In this document: in pieces, positions 35,301-43,614 of the stretch
How positions within the stretch are numbered: the first letter of the stretch is position 1
Layout: every line of letters begins with the position of its first letter
Source of the DNA: Triticum aestivum
Lineage: Eukaryota > Streptophyta > Magnoliopsida > Poales > Poaceae
Direction of reading: 5' to 3'
Assembly: GCF_018294505.1 (NCBI RefSeq)
Contig: NC_057803.1
Coordinates: 237,862,397-237,926,396, forward strand
DNA: 64,000 nt
The notes under the pieces: generated by a model
Database searches by the model: none
What the model saw: the letters and a program-made list of their open reading frames with translations, nothing else
What the model was told of the DNA's origin: nothing
Position numbers and translations under genes: made by a program

Positions 35301-36291
35301 CTTCATCGCTTGATAGATCAATGGCTTCGCTGCGCAGAATGGCAGCAGCAGTGAGCTCTTTGCCTGTTTGTTGCTGGGGCTCCTTTTCCTTCTGGGGCTT
35401 GGAGACGCGGGATACGTCTTCAGACTGCACACTGACTTCAGGAGGTGCAGTTTTCAATGGCTTCGCCCTTGAGATTTTTGAGGCAGGGGCCGGCTTTGAA
35501 GCTTTTGGTTTCTTCGTCTGCTTTGGCTTCGGCATAGCAGGAGCTTCATCAGACTCAGAGTCAGCTGGAGGGTCATTTACGGCAGTCCCTTGGACTAAGA
35601 TGTGGGTGATCAGGCCCTCAAGATAGGCAAATGGACCGATGACATTGGGTTCGGCGTCGCGTGTGCCATCTGCCCTTGGTGCGGAGGGACCAGGGTTGAA
35701 GTCTAACCCAAATTTCTTCTTATTCAGCTTCGCTGACTGTTGGGCAAACTGAAAGTTGCGCTTGAAGAGATTGTCGTCATGGCACCAGAGGAGTGACGAT
35801 GGATGCGCATCATCAAGCTGTGGTCCTCGGACCATGCATGGGTAGAAGCCTTGAGCAATGGCTTCATCTCTGGTCCTGGGTACAAGGTTCTTGTATAAGA
35901 TATCCCCCCATGGTCTCTTGATGGCACTCTTTTCAGCATACTCCTGGGTGACGAAGCGGTATTTGAACCATTGTTCTGCCCAATAGCGTCGAATCCATTG
36001 GATTCGAGTCTTGCACTGCCCATAGCTCTCTTCTGGATCTGTTTTGTACATTTTTGCCAAGTCTTCAGGCAGATCTTTGGAAGTCCCTTCACGTCTCTGT
36101 CTGCCCCCCTTCCTTGCTGCTGCTTCTGAAGCCATAAACTTTAACTTGAAAGGCTTCAAAACTTTCAAAGGCTTCAAGGGCTTTCTTTTTCTGGACCAAC
36201 AGGAACTGGCTTCAGGAGAGTTTATGTGATGCTGTAGGAATTCTACAAATGAATGCAGACTATGAGAACCGAAGGATTCTCCCGCGGACAT
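32380..36291 (-). CDS. E extra ORF (Sirevirus additional ORF), 1303 codons, uninterrupted
   Basis: This is the longest intact frame in the window. It lies after RNase H and before the 3' LTR, on the element's sense strand. It opens at ATG 36291; a second ATG at about residue 53 (MASEAAARKGG) may be the real start. Visible parts: a conserved-looking N-terminal block (about residues 75-227, with IQWIRRYWAEQWFKYRF); Lys/Pro-rich and acidic linkers; a coiled coil (about 399-475); basic nuclear-signal-like clusters (KKKKKP near 500, KKKRKIKK near 555); a Pro/Glu/Ala-rich region (about 577-772); and a folded C-terminal block (about 777-1070, with LLLQFYATLRIKGYN). That last block resembles a domain often labelled putative plant transposon protein. 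I see no signal peptide or membrane segment, so an envelope role is not supported. Function is unknown. Confidence 0.85.
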   Translation of the reverse strand: MSAGESFGSHSLHSFVEFLQHHINSPEASSCWSRKRKPLKPLKVLKPFKLKFMASEAAARKGGRQRREGTSKDLPEDLAKMYKTDPEESYGQCKTRIQWIRRYWAEQWFKYRFVTQEYAEKSAIKRPWGDILYKNLVPRTRDEAIAQGFYPCMVRGPQLDDAHPSSLLWCHDDNLFKRNFQFAQQSAKLNKKKFGLDFNPGPSAPRADGTRDAEPNVIGPFAYLEGLITHILVQGTAVNDPPADSESDEAPAMPKPKQTKKPKASKPAPASKISRAKPLKTAPPEVSVQSEDVSRVSKPQKEKEPQQQTGKELTAAAILRSEAIDLSSDEDLGDDALEQLIKSKEEAEIFNNLPLFDVAIIHNFIDEWFASPYISFEDLQLPVGLSVAFQGAIASELAIAQRIVELKQKIDHEKAQFKKHMARLSVQEVKSFKTMLHELKENFLKKHAEAQGSRERMKSLAERCVQAYNEAEKRKALGRPGIDPKMAAKKKKKPAVNEPEAPRQEAVPIVFPTATTGSKPKSRSTAFELKKTRNAEAEARKRKHSTASPSDPTKKKRKIKKARAAPTEPLMVEPLSVIHPNAERRLTIHEPAPTEAPEAEDIPAADPIAAEDIGHQDNVQDDAALPQLETSELISIGRPLTPMAQDESWADRPQEKEDFEAQPTPTPQASSVFRRLRKGPRPQVHTEEIPAALAEDNEEAPPEPTPPLHQDAVLQENVPEVVPPTTQAEEENVEAATTNTEANVEPAPPNALADSKATEPDTSVPESAAGPQFDYHIEHRPHVQKPVPRLPRFPDPASAPSSFDINSFKADNTFFNSSKNPYSRERIVPDRFWSYPQRSYYSSILYNQGRIFPHKRLEVEAIASLPCLEEALDCFKQVGLLPFVTDEEHWNEELLLQFYATLRIKGYNRDPKTWVLEWMTGNVHHEANAFDIIELTGLPTPGEFYEEGCQLHAEAIESIFQRPEPNMSQMLSMMKPLPHNAPYPTEFFVEDFEFLPRTIYHIIRRTLWTIKGHSPNAKIEGAMKTMIFCILHGKWLNAQDFFIRQLAASGSDLFGLKFYAPWVMRLIKLHSAISYQPSARNHRIFLPDVDTSSEAIYPEPAKQPLSLQNAEHQSFTQNDEGVEAISRVYFLAGTTRAPHPASTEATDSAPASRPKKRTRVLIDRELLVALHQKQDRHHDWLKRQMKSLLVDVNRLRNLATKNAFVTHETCSRTWKGLSMICTEAELEEDGFTERFKFDTTPPRRDVMRNTPSLEDSEFSSSAATITARIIDEDDDATSPPPASAPPSSAPPNNSTDPAAPGNA

Positions 36292-36295
36292 GTAC

Positions 36296-36330
36296 CTGTG
36301 ACAGCATTAAGGTGCGAGGGAAGGGGAAGA
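36296..36330 (-). promoter_or_regulatory. Putative 3' splice site before the extra ORF
   Basis: The minus strand reads a pyrimidine-rich run (CTTCCCCTTCCCTCGCACC), then TTAATGCTGTCACAG followed by GTACATG, the ATG being the start at 36291. A branch-like TTAAT, a pyrimidine tract and a CAG immediately before the coding start fit a plant 3' splice site. The donor is not identified. Confidence 0.4.
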
Positions 36331-36649
36331 GGTCATATGCATTCTCAGAAGGTTTTGAAGATTAATCAGTTTAGAAGACATTGACCTCATCGTGCGAAGA
36401 CATTCACTCATAGATAAGAAGTTGGTTCCAGATTTGTACGAACCCACAGATCAGTAGAAATGAGGAATCTAACTACTTCATGAAGCACAACTGAATATAC
36501 TAGGCAGGTTATGAGATGCAGATTGAGATATCTAACTTGTGTGAAGATAAACTTCTTATGGTAGAAAGTGACAGAACCATGAGATCAAAAGGGGCTGTAA
36601 AAAGAAGTTTTATTTACCACACTTGGAACTGCTAGACGGAAATGGGAGA

Positions 36650-36870
36650 TGATGCCGAGCAGTTCAATCCTCCGTGCCCTAACTTGGCGACGGAAGACAC
36701 CTACGGCGACGGCGGAGAGGACGATGTCCGTGATCGGCGTGAAGACGGCGTCGGAGAGGTTGCGGCAGCGAAGCGCTTCGTCGCCGGCGTCGTCGAGAGC
36801 TAGCGGTGGCGCTAGGGTTCATGCGAGGGTGGAAGAAGGAGATAATGACCGCGGTAAGTGTGAATTTATA
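36650..36870 (-). promoter_or_regulatory. TATA box plus GC-rich leader inside E
   Basis: On the minus strand GCCTATAAATTCACAC (TATA at 36862-36870) is followed about 45 bases later by CGCATGAACCCTAGCGCC. About 150 bases of CGCCG-rich sequence come next. AACCCTAG-containing, GC-rich leaders behind a TATA box are typical of grass gene 5' ends. A short frame from ATG 36822 gives 47 Arg/Ser-rich codons. This may be an internal promoter or a captured host 5' end. Confidence 0.4.
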
Positions 36871-37582
36871 GGCGCAGGGGTGGCACTGCACTATTACTCA
36901 GGTGCCCCTGGAGATTCGCATTTGAGTAGTACGTGGCCATCAAGCGGTATTTTGGGGGCAGTTCCACATCCCACGCACGCCTGGATTGTCGGGCGGTCGT
37001 TCCTACTTCTCTAGATTTTATGTGGAGGAATGAGCATTGAAAACGGACTTTATGGTTGTCTCTATATCTTCTGCTGACAAGGACGCAGTGAAGACATTCG
37101 ACAGTTTCAATAGAATGCATATGACTTAGAGAGATAGAGTTTGAGATAGAAAGCATAGAGAAGTTTGGGGTCCGATCACATTCACTTAGTTCAAAAGATT
37201 CAACACGAAGACATAGCTATAAGTGAATGTTGTAGAGGACAGAACACTAGCATATATATATCTATACAATCAAAGTAGTGAAGATAATCATGAAGACATG
37301 TTCGAAGCCAAACCAAATGTGAAGACAACCAAATGTGAAGACATTGCAAGGTAACGCCATGAGAGAAACACTTCAAAGAGAACGTTTGGTGGTGGCGTTA
37401 CCCACCGTATAGCAAGTATTAGACCCAGACACGGCGCACAATTATCGTGGCGCTCCGAAGTCAAATTCCACATTAATGTATTCACACTTAGAATGTATGT
37501 CTTCATTGATTGACGATATACTTTACTTCGTGTGTTGCACATCTATGTCATCATATGCATAAGTGTTAGGATGTGTGCCTGA

Positions 37583-39229
37583 TCACAGGACATTTGAGGA
37601 TTCCAGGATATTTAGCTCACACCGTAACTTGCAAAATCTCTTCTCATCCAAGGGCTTGGTGAATATATCTGGCAATTGTTCTTCAGTGTTGACGTGTATG
37701 ATATCAGTGTCTTCCTTCACAACATGATCTCTGAGAAAGTGATGACGAATTTCAATGTGCTTTGTCTTCGAGTGCTGAACTGGGTTGTTGGCAATCTTGA
37801 TGGCGCTTTCGTTGTCGCAGTAGAGTGGCACTTGCTTCAGATGAATGCCATAGTCCTTGAGTGTTTGCTTCATCCATAGAAGCTCAGCGCAGCAAGATCC
37901 AGCAGCAATGTATTCAGATTCAGCAGGGGAGAGAGATACACAATTCTGCTTCTTTGAAGACCAACATACAAGTGAACGTCCCAGAAAGTGACATGTGCCT
38001 AATGTAGACTTGCGATCAACCTTGTCACCAGCATAATCAGCATCTGAAAATCCAACCAAATCAAACTCTGAGCCCTTTGGATACCATAATCCTAGAGTTG
38101 GGGTGTGAGCCAAATATCGAAGAATTCGCTTCACAGCTAAGTGATGCGACTCCTTTGGTGCCGCTTGAAATCGAGCACACATGCAAACACTAAGCATAAT
38201 ATCTGGCCTAGATGCACATAGATAAAGTAAAGAACCAATCATGGAGCGGTATACCTTTTGATCGAACTCTTTACCATTGTCGTCAGGACCCAGATGATGT
38301 TTGGCTGGCATTGGTGTTGTGAAGCCTTTGCAGTCTTGCATACCGAACTTCTTCAGGCAATCTTTGAGATACTTCTCTTGAGATATGAAGATGCCATTGC
38401 GTTGTTGTCGTATTTGAAGACCAAGAAAGAACTTCAGCTCCCCCATCATGGACATCTGATATTGCTCTTGCATCATATATCCAAACTCTTCACTGTACTT
38501 CTGATTGGTGCATCCGAAGATAATGTCATCCACATATATTTGGCACACAAACAGTTCACCATCATATGTCTTCGTGAAAAGAGTGGGATCTAGGGAACCA
38601 GGTATGAAGCCTTTGCTCTTCAGGAAGTATTTGAGTGTATCATACCAGACCCTAGGGGCTTGTTTGAGGCCATACAGCGCCTTGTTGAGCTTGTATACCA
38701 TGTCAGGATGTTTTGGATTTTCAAAGCCAGGCGGTTGTGCAACATACACTTCTTCTTCAATCTTGCCATTTAGAAAGGCACTCTTCACATCCATTTGATA
38801 CAGAAGTATGTTATGATGATTTGCATAGGCCAGCAGTATGCGTATGGCTTCAAGCCTAGCCACAGGAGCAAACGTTTCATCGAAGTCAATGCCTTCCACT
38901 TGAGTATATCCTTGAGCAACGAGACGAGCTTTGTTTCTGACAACTTGACCATGCTCATCTTGCTTGTTGCGGTATATCCATTTGGTGCCTATTATGTTGT
39001 GCTTCCGTGGATCTGGACGCTTAACCAGTTCCCATACATTATTCAGCTCAAACTATTGAAGCTCTTCTTGCATAGCTTGAATCCATTCAGGTTCCATAAA
39101 GGCTTCTTCAACTTTCTTGGGTTCTGAGATTGAGACGAATGCGAAGTGCCCACAGAAATTTGCCAGTTGAGTTGCCCTTGAACGAGTGAGTGGATCAGGT
39201 GCATTGATGTTGTCAATTATTCTGTCAAT
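37583..39229 (-). pseudogene. E pol, 3' part: reverse transcriptase and RNase H
   Basis: The minus frame carries the Ty1/copia reverse transcriptase: [15 protein letters not shown], then [13 protein letters not shown], then the catalytic YVDD ([11 protein letters not shown]). RNase H follows with Asp in FSDADYAGD, Glu in ESEYIA, Asp in YCDNESA, and the terminal DIFTKPL. From ATG 38899 it is open for 438 codons to the natural end at 37583. The stretch 39229-38900 is in the same frame and codes for the linker and KWIYRNK-type palm start, but it contains an in-frame TAG at 39053-39055. With the TAG at 39230-39232 this separates the domain from integrase. Confidence 0.85.
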
Positions 39230-40765
39230 CTACACTTCATTGGCAACAAGAGGATGTACAGGGCGAAGACTTTGCTCTTGCTGATCTGTGTTGTTGTTGA
39301 GAGGAATGTCTTCAGGCTGAGCATTGTCTTCATGTTGATCAGGTGCTGAGATGATAAGTTCTTCTTCAGGATGAGCTTCAGAAGGTATAATCTCTCCAGT
39401 TCCCATTAGCTTGATTGATTCACTAGCTGGAATTTCATCTAGCACATTTGGCAGTTGCTCTCTTTGTGAACCATTTGTCTCATCGAACCGCACATCCACT
39501 GTTTCAACCACTTTGTAATGAAAGAGATTGAAGACTCTGTAGGAGTGCGAGTCCTTTCCATAGCCAAGCATAAAACCCTCATGTGCTTTTGGTGCAAACT
39601 TTGAGGTGTGGTGTGGGTCCTTGATCCAGCACCTTGCGCCAAATACTCTGAAGTAACTGACATTTGGCTTTTTGCCAGTAAGGAGCTCATAAGATGTCTT
39701 GTTCAGAAGCTTGTGAAGATAAACACGATTGATTGTATGGCATGCAGTGTCAATGGCTTCAGTCCAGAATTTTCTTGGAGTCTTGTATTCATCTAGCATC
39801 GTTCTGGCCATCTCAATGAGTGTTCTGTTCTTGCGTTCGACGACGCCATTCTGTTGTGGCGTGTACGGAGCTGAGAATTCATGTGTGATGCCCAAGGTAT
39901 CAAGATATGTATCAAGGCCAGTGTTCTTGAATTCAGTGCCATTGTCACTTCTGATGTGCTTTATCTTGGCGCCAAAATTGTTCATAGCACGATTGGCGAA
40001 GCGTCTGAAGACATCCTGCACTTCAGTCTTGTAAAGGATTATGTGCACCCAAGTATATCTAGAGTAATCATCAACAATGACGAAGCCATAGAGGCAAGCA
40101 GTAGTAGTAAAAGTTGAGTAGTGAGTGGGGCCGAAAAGATTCATGTGGAGCAGTTCGAAGGGTTGAGTAGTAGTCATGATTGTCTTCGAAGGATGTTTTG
40201 CCCTTGTCATCTTCCCTGCTTCACAGGCACCGCATAAGTGATCTTTCTTGAACTTGATGCCCTCGATGCCTATGACATGCTTCTTCTTCGCAAGGGTGTG
40301 GAGGTTCCTCATGCCAGCATGCCCAAGCCTCCGATGCCAAAGCCAGCATTCTGAAGCTTTTGCAAGAAGACATACTGCAAGTTGTGGCCCTGCTGATAAA
40401 TCTACCACGTATAGATCATCTTTTCGATACCCTTCAAACACTAGAGACTTGTCAGATTCCATTAGTACTAGGCAACGATATTTTCCAAACATTACGATCA
40501 TGTTCAAATCGCAAAGCATTGAGACAGACATTAAGTTGAAGCCAAGGGATTCAACAAGCATGACTTTATCCATGTGTTGATCCTTTGAGATTGCAACTCT
40601 ACCTAGACCCAATACCTTACTTTTACCAGTGTCAGCAAATGTGATGTGGCTCTTGTCGGATGGACGTAAGGTTGAGTCCATAAGAAGGCTTCTTTTGCCA
40701 GTCATGTGATTTGTACACCCACTGTCAATAATCCATTCTGAAGACTTTGAACACGCTGGTGTCAT
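39230..40765 (-). pseudogene. E pol, 5' part: aspartic protease and integrase (first catalytic Asp replaced by Asn)
   Basis: The 511-codon frame begins with the retropepsin motif WIIDSGCTNHM (about residue 15). The pre-integrase zinc module follows at about 143-190 (HRRLGH... and CGACEAGK), then the integrase core. The core normally uses Asp, Asp and Glu. Here the first site reads LLHMNLFGPT, so the Asp is Asn (codon AAT, plus 40139-40141, residue about 209). The second is intact in IRSDNGTEF (about 273) and the Glu in GVVERKNRT (about 310). The frame ends at TAG 39230-39232, after which protein-like sequence continues in frame. Both the Asn and the stop predict an inactive enzyme. Confidence 0.85.
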
Positions 40766-41012
40766 ACCCTACAGTGCAGTTAGGGGGATAGGCTTCACAA
40801 AGAGAATTGTGAAGCAAAAACATTTGACGAACCAGTGGGTTATGAAAACTTAGATCCAGATTAGGACTAATAGGGAGAGTAGCATGCGATTCAGGAACGA
40901 AGTACATAATGATGCCATTTGGGCATTTTATCTTGCGCCCCACAAGATTTTTAAGGTCCCCAGCAATAGCGTCAGAAGATTTTGTTTTTCTGCTGGAGAC
41001 CTTTCCCTGCAA
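40725..41012 (-). pseudogene. E polyprotein segment upstream of protease, in a shifted frame
   Basis: A 95-codon frame (QGKVSSRKTKSSDAIAGDL, then GIIMYFVPESHATLP) overlaps the start of the protease-integrase frame in another phase and follows the coiled-coil segment in a third phase. Just before it the minus strand reads TAACTCTCTTTTGCAGGG, which looks like a splice acceptor. The phase change may be a normal joint (splicing or programmed frameshift) or plain indels. I cannot decide between these from one copy. Confidence 0.55.
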
Positions 41013-41019
41013 AAGAGAG

Positions 41020-42135
41020 TTAAGCTTTCTTAACCACCCACATCTTCAAGGGTGGCTTAGAAGCAATAAGTCTAAGTGCAGCATCTGAGAATTTTGGCTT
41101 TGAAGCCTTAGCAAACAGTCTAGCAGGTGGACAATAATACTCATAGGAATAAGCAGAATAATTTTTGGTCATATGAACATGACGGTTCGATGAACCGCTC
41201 TCATATTCATATGCCTGAGTATGGTTTCCCTGCAAAACATTTGCGTCAGTGTGACTCAGGTGAGTCCTCTGTTTGTATGAAGCCATTGGACCGTATGAAG
41301 CCTTCGGTCTGAGGTTTGTCTTCTTCAAGTGAGGTGTCATGAAGACATTCACAGGAAGATTTTCCAGACACTTTTTCGGAACCCAGATCTTCTTCATAGG
41401 CGGTCCATTCCTGCAGTTAGTACCAATGTACCTGGCAAACACTTCACCATTCTGATTCTTAAACAGTTTATAGTTTGCATCAAAGGATTCATCAATGATA
41501 ATGGGGTTAGCACAAGTGAAGCCAGATAAATTGGATGGATCTGCTGAAAGTTCCTTTGCAGCAACCCATGCGGTTTTGGGGTACTGCTCAGGTTTCCAGT
41601 AAGAGCCATCTGCATTTATTTTCCTCACGAACCCAACACCCTCTTTCCTAGGGTTTCGGTTCAGAATCTGCTTCTTGAGGACATCACATAATGTCTGATG
41701 TCCTTTAAGACTTTTGTACATCCCTGTTTCAAGCAATGTCTTCAACCTAGCATTCTCATCAGCAATAGCAGTGGTATCCTCAGCAGAGGGGTTAGTTACC
41801 ACATCAACAGTTGAAGATATTGCAACAGCAGTAGCAGTGGAACATTCAGCAACAGAAGTAGCATTATCACGCTCAATGCATTTAAGACATGGTGGTTCAA
41901 ATCCTTCCTGAGCGGGACTGATCTGTTCGGCGCGAAGTGACTCATTTTCCTTTTGAAGATCTTCATGAGCCACTCTCAATTTCTCAAGTTCTTGCTTCCT
42001 TTGAAGATAATCATAGGAAAGCTTTTCATGAGTTGTTGAGAGAGTATCAAGACGATCTTCAAGTTCCTGATACTTAACGTGAAGGTTTTTTATGTCTTCA
42101 ATTAAGGATTCAGATCGAGTCATTTCAGCACCCAA
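41020..42135 (-). pseudogene. E Gag-Pol coiled-coil segment after the zinc knuckle
   Basis: 371 codons in the same frame as gag, separated from it only by the TAA at 42163-42165. Residues 1-75 are a strong coiled coil (KYQELEDRLDTLSTTHEKL). A CLKCIE pair follows, then Ser/Thr/Ala-rich sequence and a basic, Tyr-rich C-terminal part (YSAYSYEYYCPPARL). Sireviruses are known for an extended Gag C-terminus with coiled coils, and this segment fits that. It ends at TAA 41020-41022. Confidence 0.7.
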
Positions 42136-42162
42136 CAGATCATTGCTTCTGTCTAACAGTTT

Positions 42163-43548
42163 TTAAATGTGTTCCATAGCTTTCTGTTGTTTAGTTGCAA
42201 TTTTAGCAAGTGTTTTGTAGCTGGGTTTTGAATCACAGTCAGAGTCATCGTCACTAGATGTTTGATAGCGAGTAGTGCATGTGTTTACCTTGGCACCGCG
42301 TGCCATGAAGCAGTAGGTAGGAGTCGAGTCGTTCTTGTCATTTGCGTCGATGTCGGTGATGCAGTCATTGTCTTCAGTGTTGAAGATGTACTTGGCGACG
42401 TATGTTGTAGCCAGACTCGCAATGCCAGAATCAGACTCCTCCTCAGACTCCACCTCTGCCTCCTCAGAAGCGGACTCCTCCTCTGAATCCATTTCCTTGC
42501 CAACAAATGCACGTGCCTTGCCAGATGAGCTCTTCTTGTGTGATGAAGAATTTGAGGAAGACTTGGAAGAAGACTTTGAGTATTTCTTCTTCTTCTTGTC
42601 GTCAGAATCATATTCCTTGCTCTTCTTCTTCCTTCTGTTCTCATTGTCCCATTGTGGACACTTAGAGATGAAGTGTCCAGTTTTCTTGCACTTGTGACAT
42701 GTTTTCTTCTCGTAGTCATGAGCAGAAGCTTCATCATTCCTTGAGCTTGATCGTGAAGATTTTCTGAAGCCTTTCTTCTTGGTGAATTTTTGGAACTTCT
42801 TCACTAGCATTGCAAGTTCTCTTCCAATGTCTTCAGGATCATCAGAACAGCTGTCAGATTCTTCTTCAGATGAGGAAACAGCTTTTGCCTTCAAGGCACA
42901 AGTTCGCCCATAGTTTGGACCGTAGATATCTCTTTTCTCAGAAAGCTGAAACTCATGTGTGTTGAGCCTCTCAAGTATGTCAGACGGATCGAGTGTCTTG
43001 AAATCAGGACGTTCTTGAATCATCAGGGGTAGGATGTCAAACGAACTATCAAGTGATCTTAGCAGCGTCTTGACGATTTCATGTTTGGTAATCTCAGTGG
43101 CGCCGAGGGCTTGAAGCTCATTTGTGATGTCAGTGAGCCGATCAAATGTGTGCTGGACATTCTCATTGTCATTTCGCTTGAAGCGGTTGAAGAGTTTGCG
43201 AAGAACACTGATTCTTTGATCTCTCTGGGTTGACACGCCTTCATTGACCTTGGAGAGCCAGTCCCAGACCAGCTTGGATGTCTTCAAGGCACTCACACGG
43301 CCATACTGTCCTTTTGTCAGATGGCCACAGATGATATTTTTGGCAGTAGAGTCCAGTTGAGTGAACTTCTTGACATCAGCAGCAGTGACACCTTCTCCAG
43401 CCTTGGGAACGCCGTTCTCGATGACATACCATAGGTCGACGTCAATGGCTTCAAGATGCATGCGCATCTTATTCTTCCAGTAGGGATATTCAGTTCCATC
43501 GAAGACGGGGCACGCAGCGGAGACTTTGATTATCCCTGCAGTCGACAT
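42163..43548 (-). CDS. E Gag (Ty1/copia nucleocapsid-type)
   Basis: 461 codons start at ATG 43548, about 45 bases after the primer-binding site. The N-terminal two thirds (KVSAACPVFDGTEYPYWKNK, then LVWDWLSKVNEG and the LLRSLDSSFD block) match the copia Gag core often called UBN2. The zinc knuckle CHKCKKTGHFISKC (about residues 281-294) keeps all four ligands. After it come Lys/Ser-rich and then very acidic Ser/Glu-rich stretches. The TAA at the end is followed in the same frame by KLLDRSNDLLGAEM, so it may be a premature stop within a longer Gag-Pol. Confidence 0.85.
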   Translation of the reverse strand: MSTAGIIKVSAACPVFDGTEYPYWKNKMRMHLEAIDVDLWYVIENGVPKAGEGVTAADVKKFTQLDSTAKNIICGHLTKGQYGRVSALKTSKLVWDWLSKVNEGVSTQRDQRISVLRKLFNRFKRNDNENVQHTFDRLTDITNELQALGATEITKHEIVKTLLRSLDSSFDILPLMIQERPDFKTLDPSDILERLNTHEFQLSEKRDIYGPNYGRTCALKAKAVSSSEEESDSCSDDPEDIGRELAMLVKKFQKFTKKKGFRKSSRSSSRNDEASAHDYEKKTCHKCKKTGHFISKCPQWDNENRRKKKSKEYDSDDKKKKKYSKSSSKSSSNSSSHKKSSSGKARAFVGKEMDSEEESASEEAEVESEEESDSGIASLATTYVAKYIFNTEDNDCITDIDANDKNDSTPTYCFMARGAKVNTCTTRYQTSSDDDSDCDSKPSYKTLAKIATKQQKAMEHI

Positions 43549-43593
43549 AGCTAAAACTCCAGGTGGTTAAACCGAATCACACAGAACAAGGGA

Positions 43594-43612
43594 GCACCTT
43601 GCTCTGATACCA
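43594..43612 (-). other. Primer-binding site of E (initiator tRNA-Met)
   Basis: Two bases after the LTR end the minus strand reads TGGTATCAGAGCAAGGTGC. It is complementary to the 3' end of plant initiator tRNA-Met over at least 12 bases. It fixes the sense strand. Confidence 0.85.
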
Positions 43613-43614
43613 AT

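Larger units (their letters stand above)
36292..37582 (-). other. E region between pol and the extra ORF, with expression-signal-like sequences
   Basis: These 1.3 kb have no long frame on the sense strand. Two parts stand out. Directly before the ATG of the extra ORF is a splice-acceptor-like site (36296-36330). At 36650-36870 is a GC-rich block led by a TATA-like sequence. The remainder is AT-rich, with many GAAGAC/GTCTTC words as elsewhere in E. It could be an intron or a promoter region serving the extra ORF. Confidence 0.5.

Noticed and set aside
35096..35626. 176-codon + strand frame inside E
   Set aside because: Antisense to the 1303-codon extra ORF, with a composition that mirrors it.
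32380..36291. Calling the extra ORF of E an envelope gene
   Set aside because: No signal peptide, membrane-spanning segment or furin-like site is visible. The protein is hydrophilic with basic clusters.
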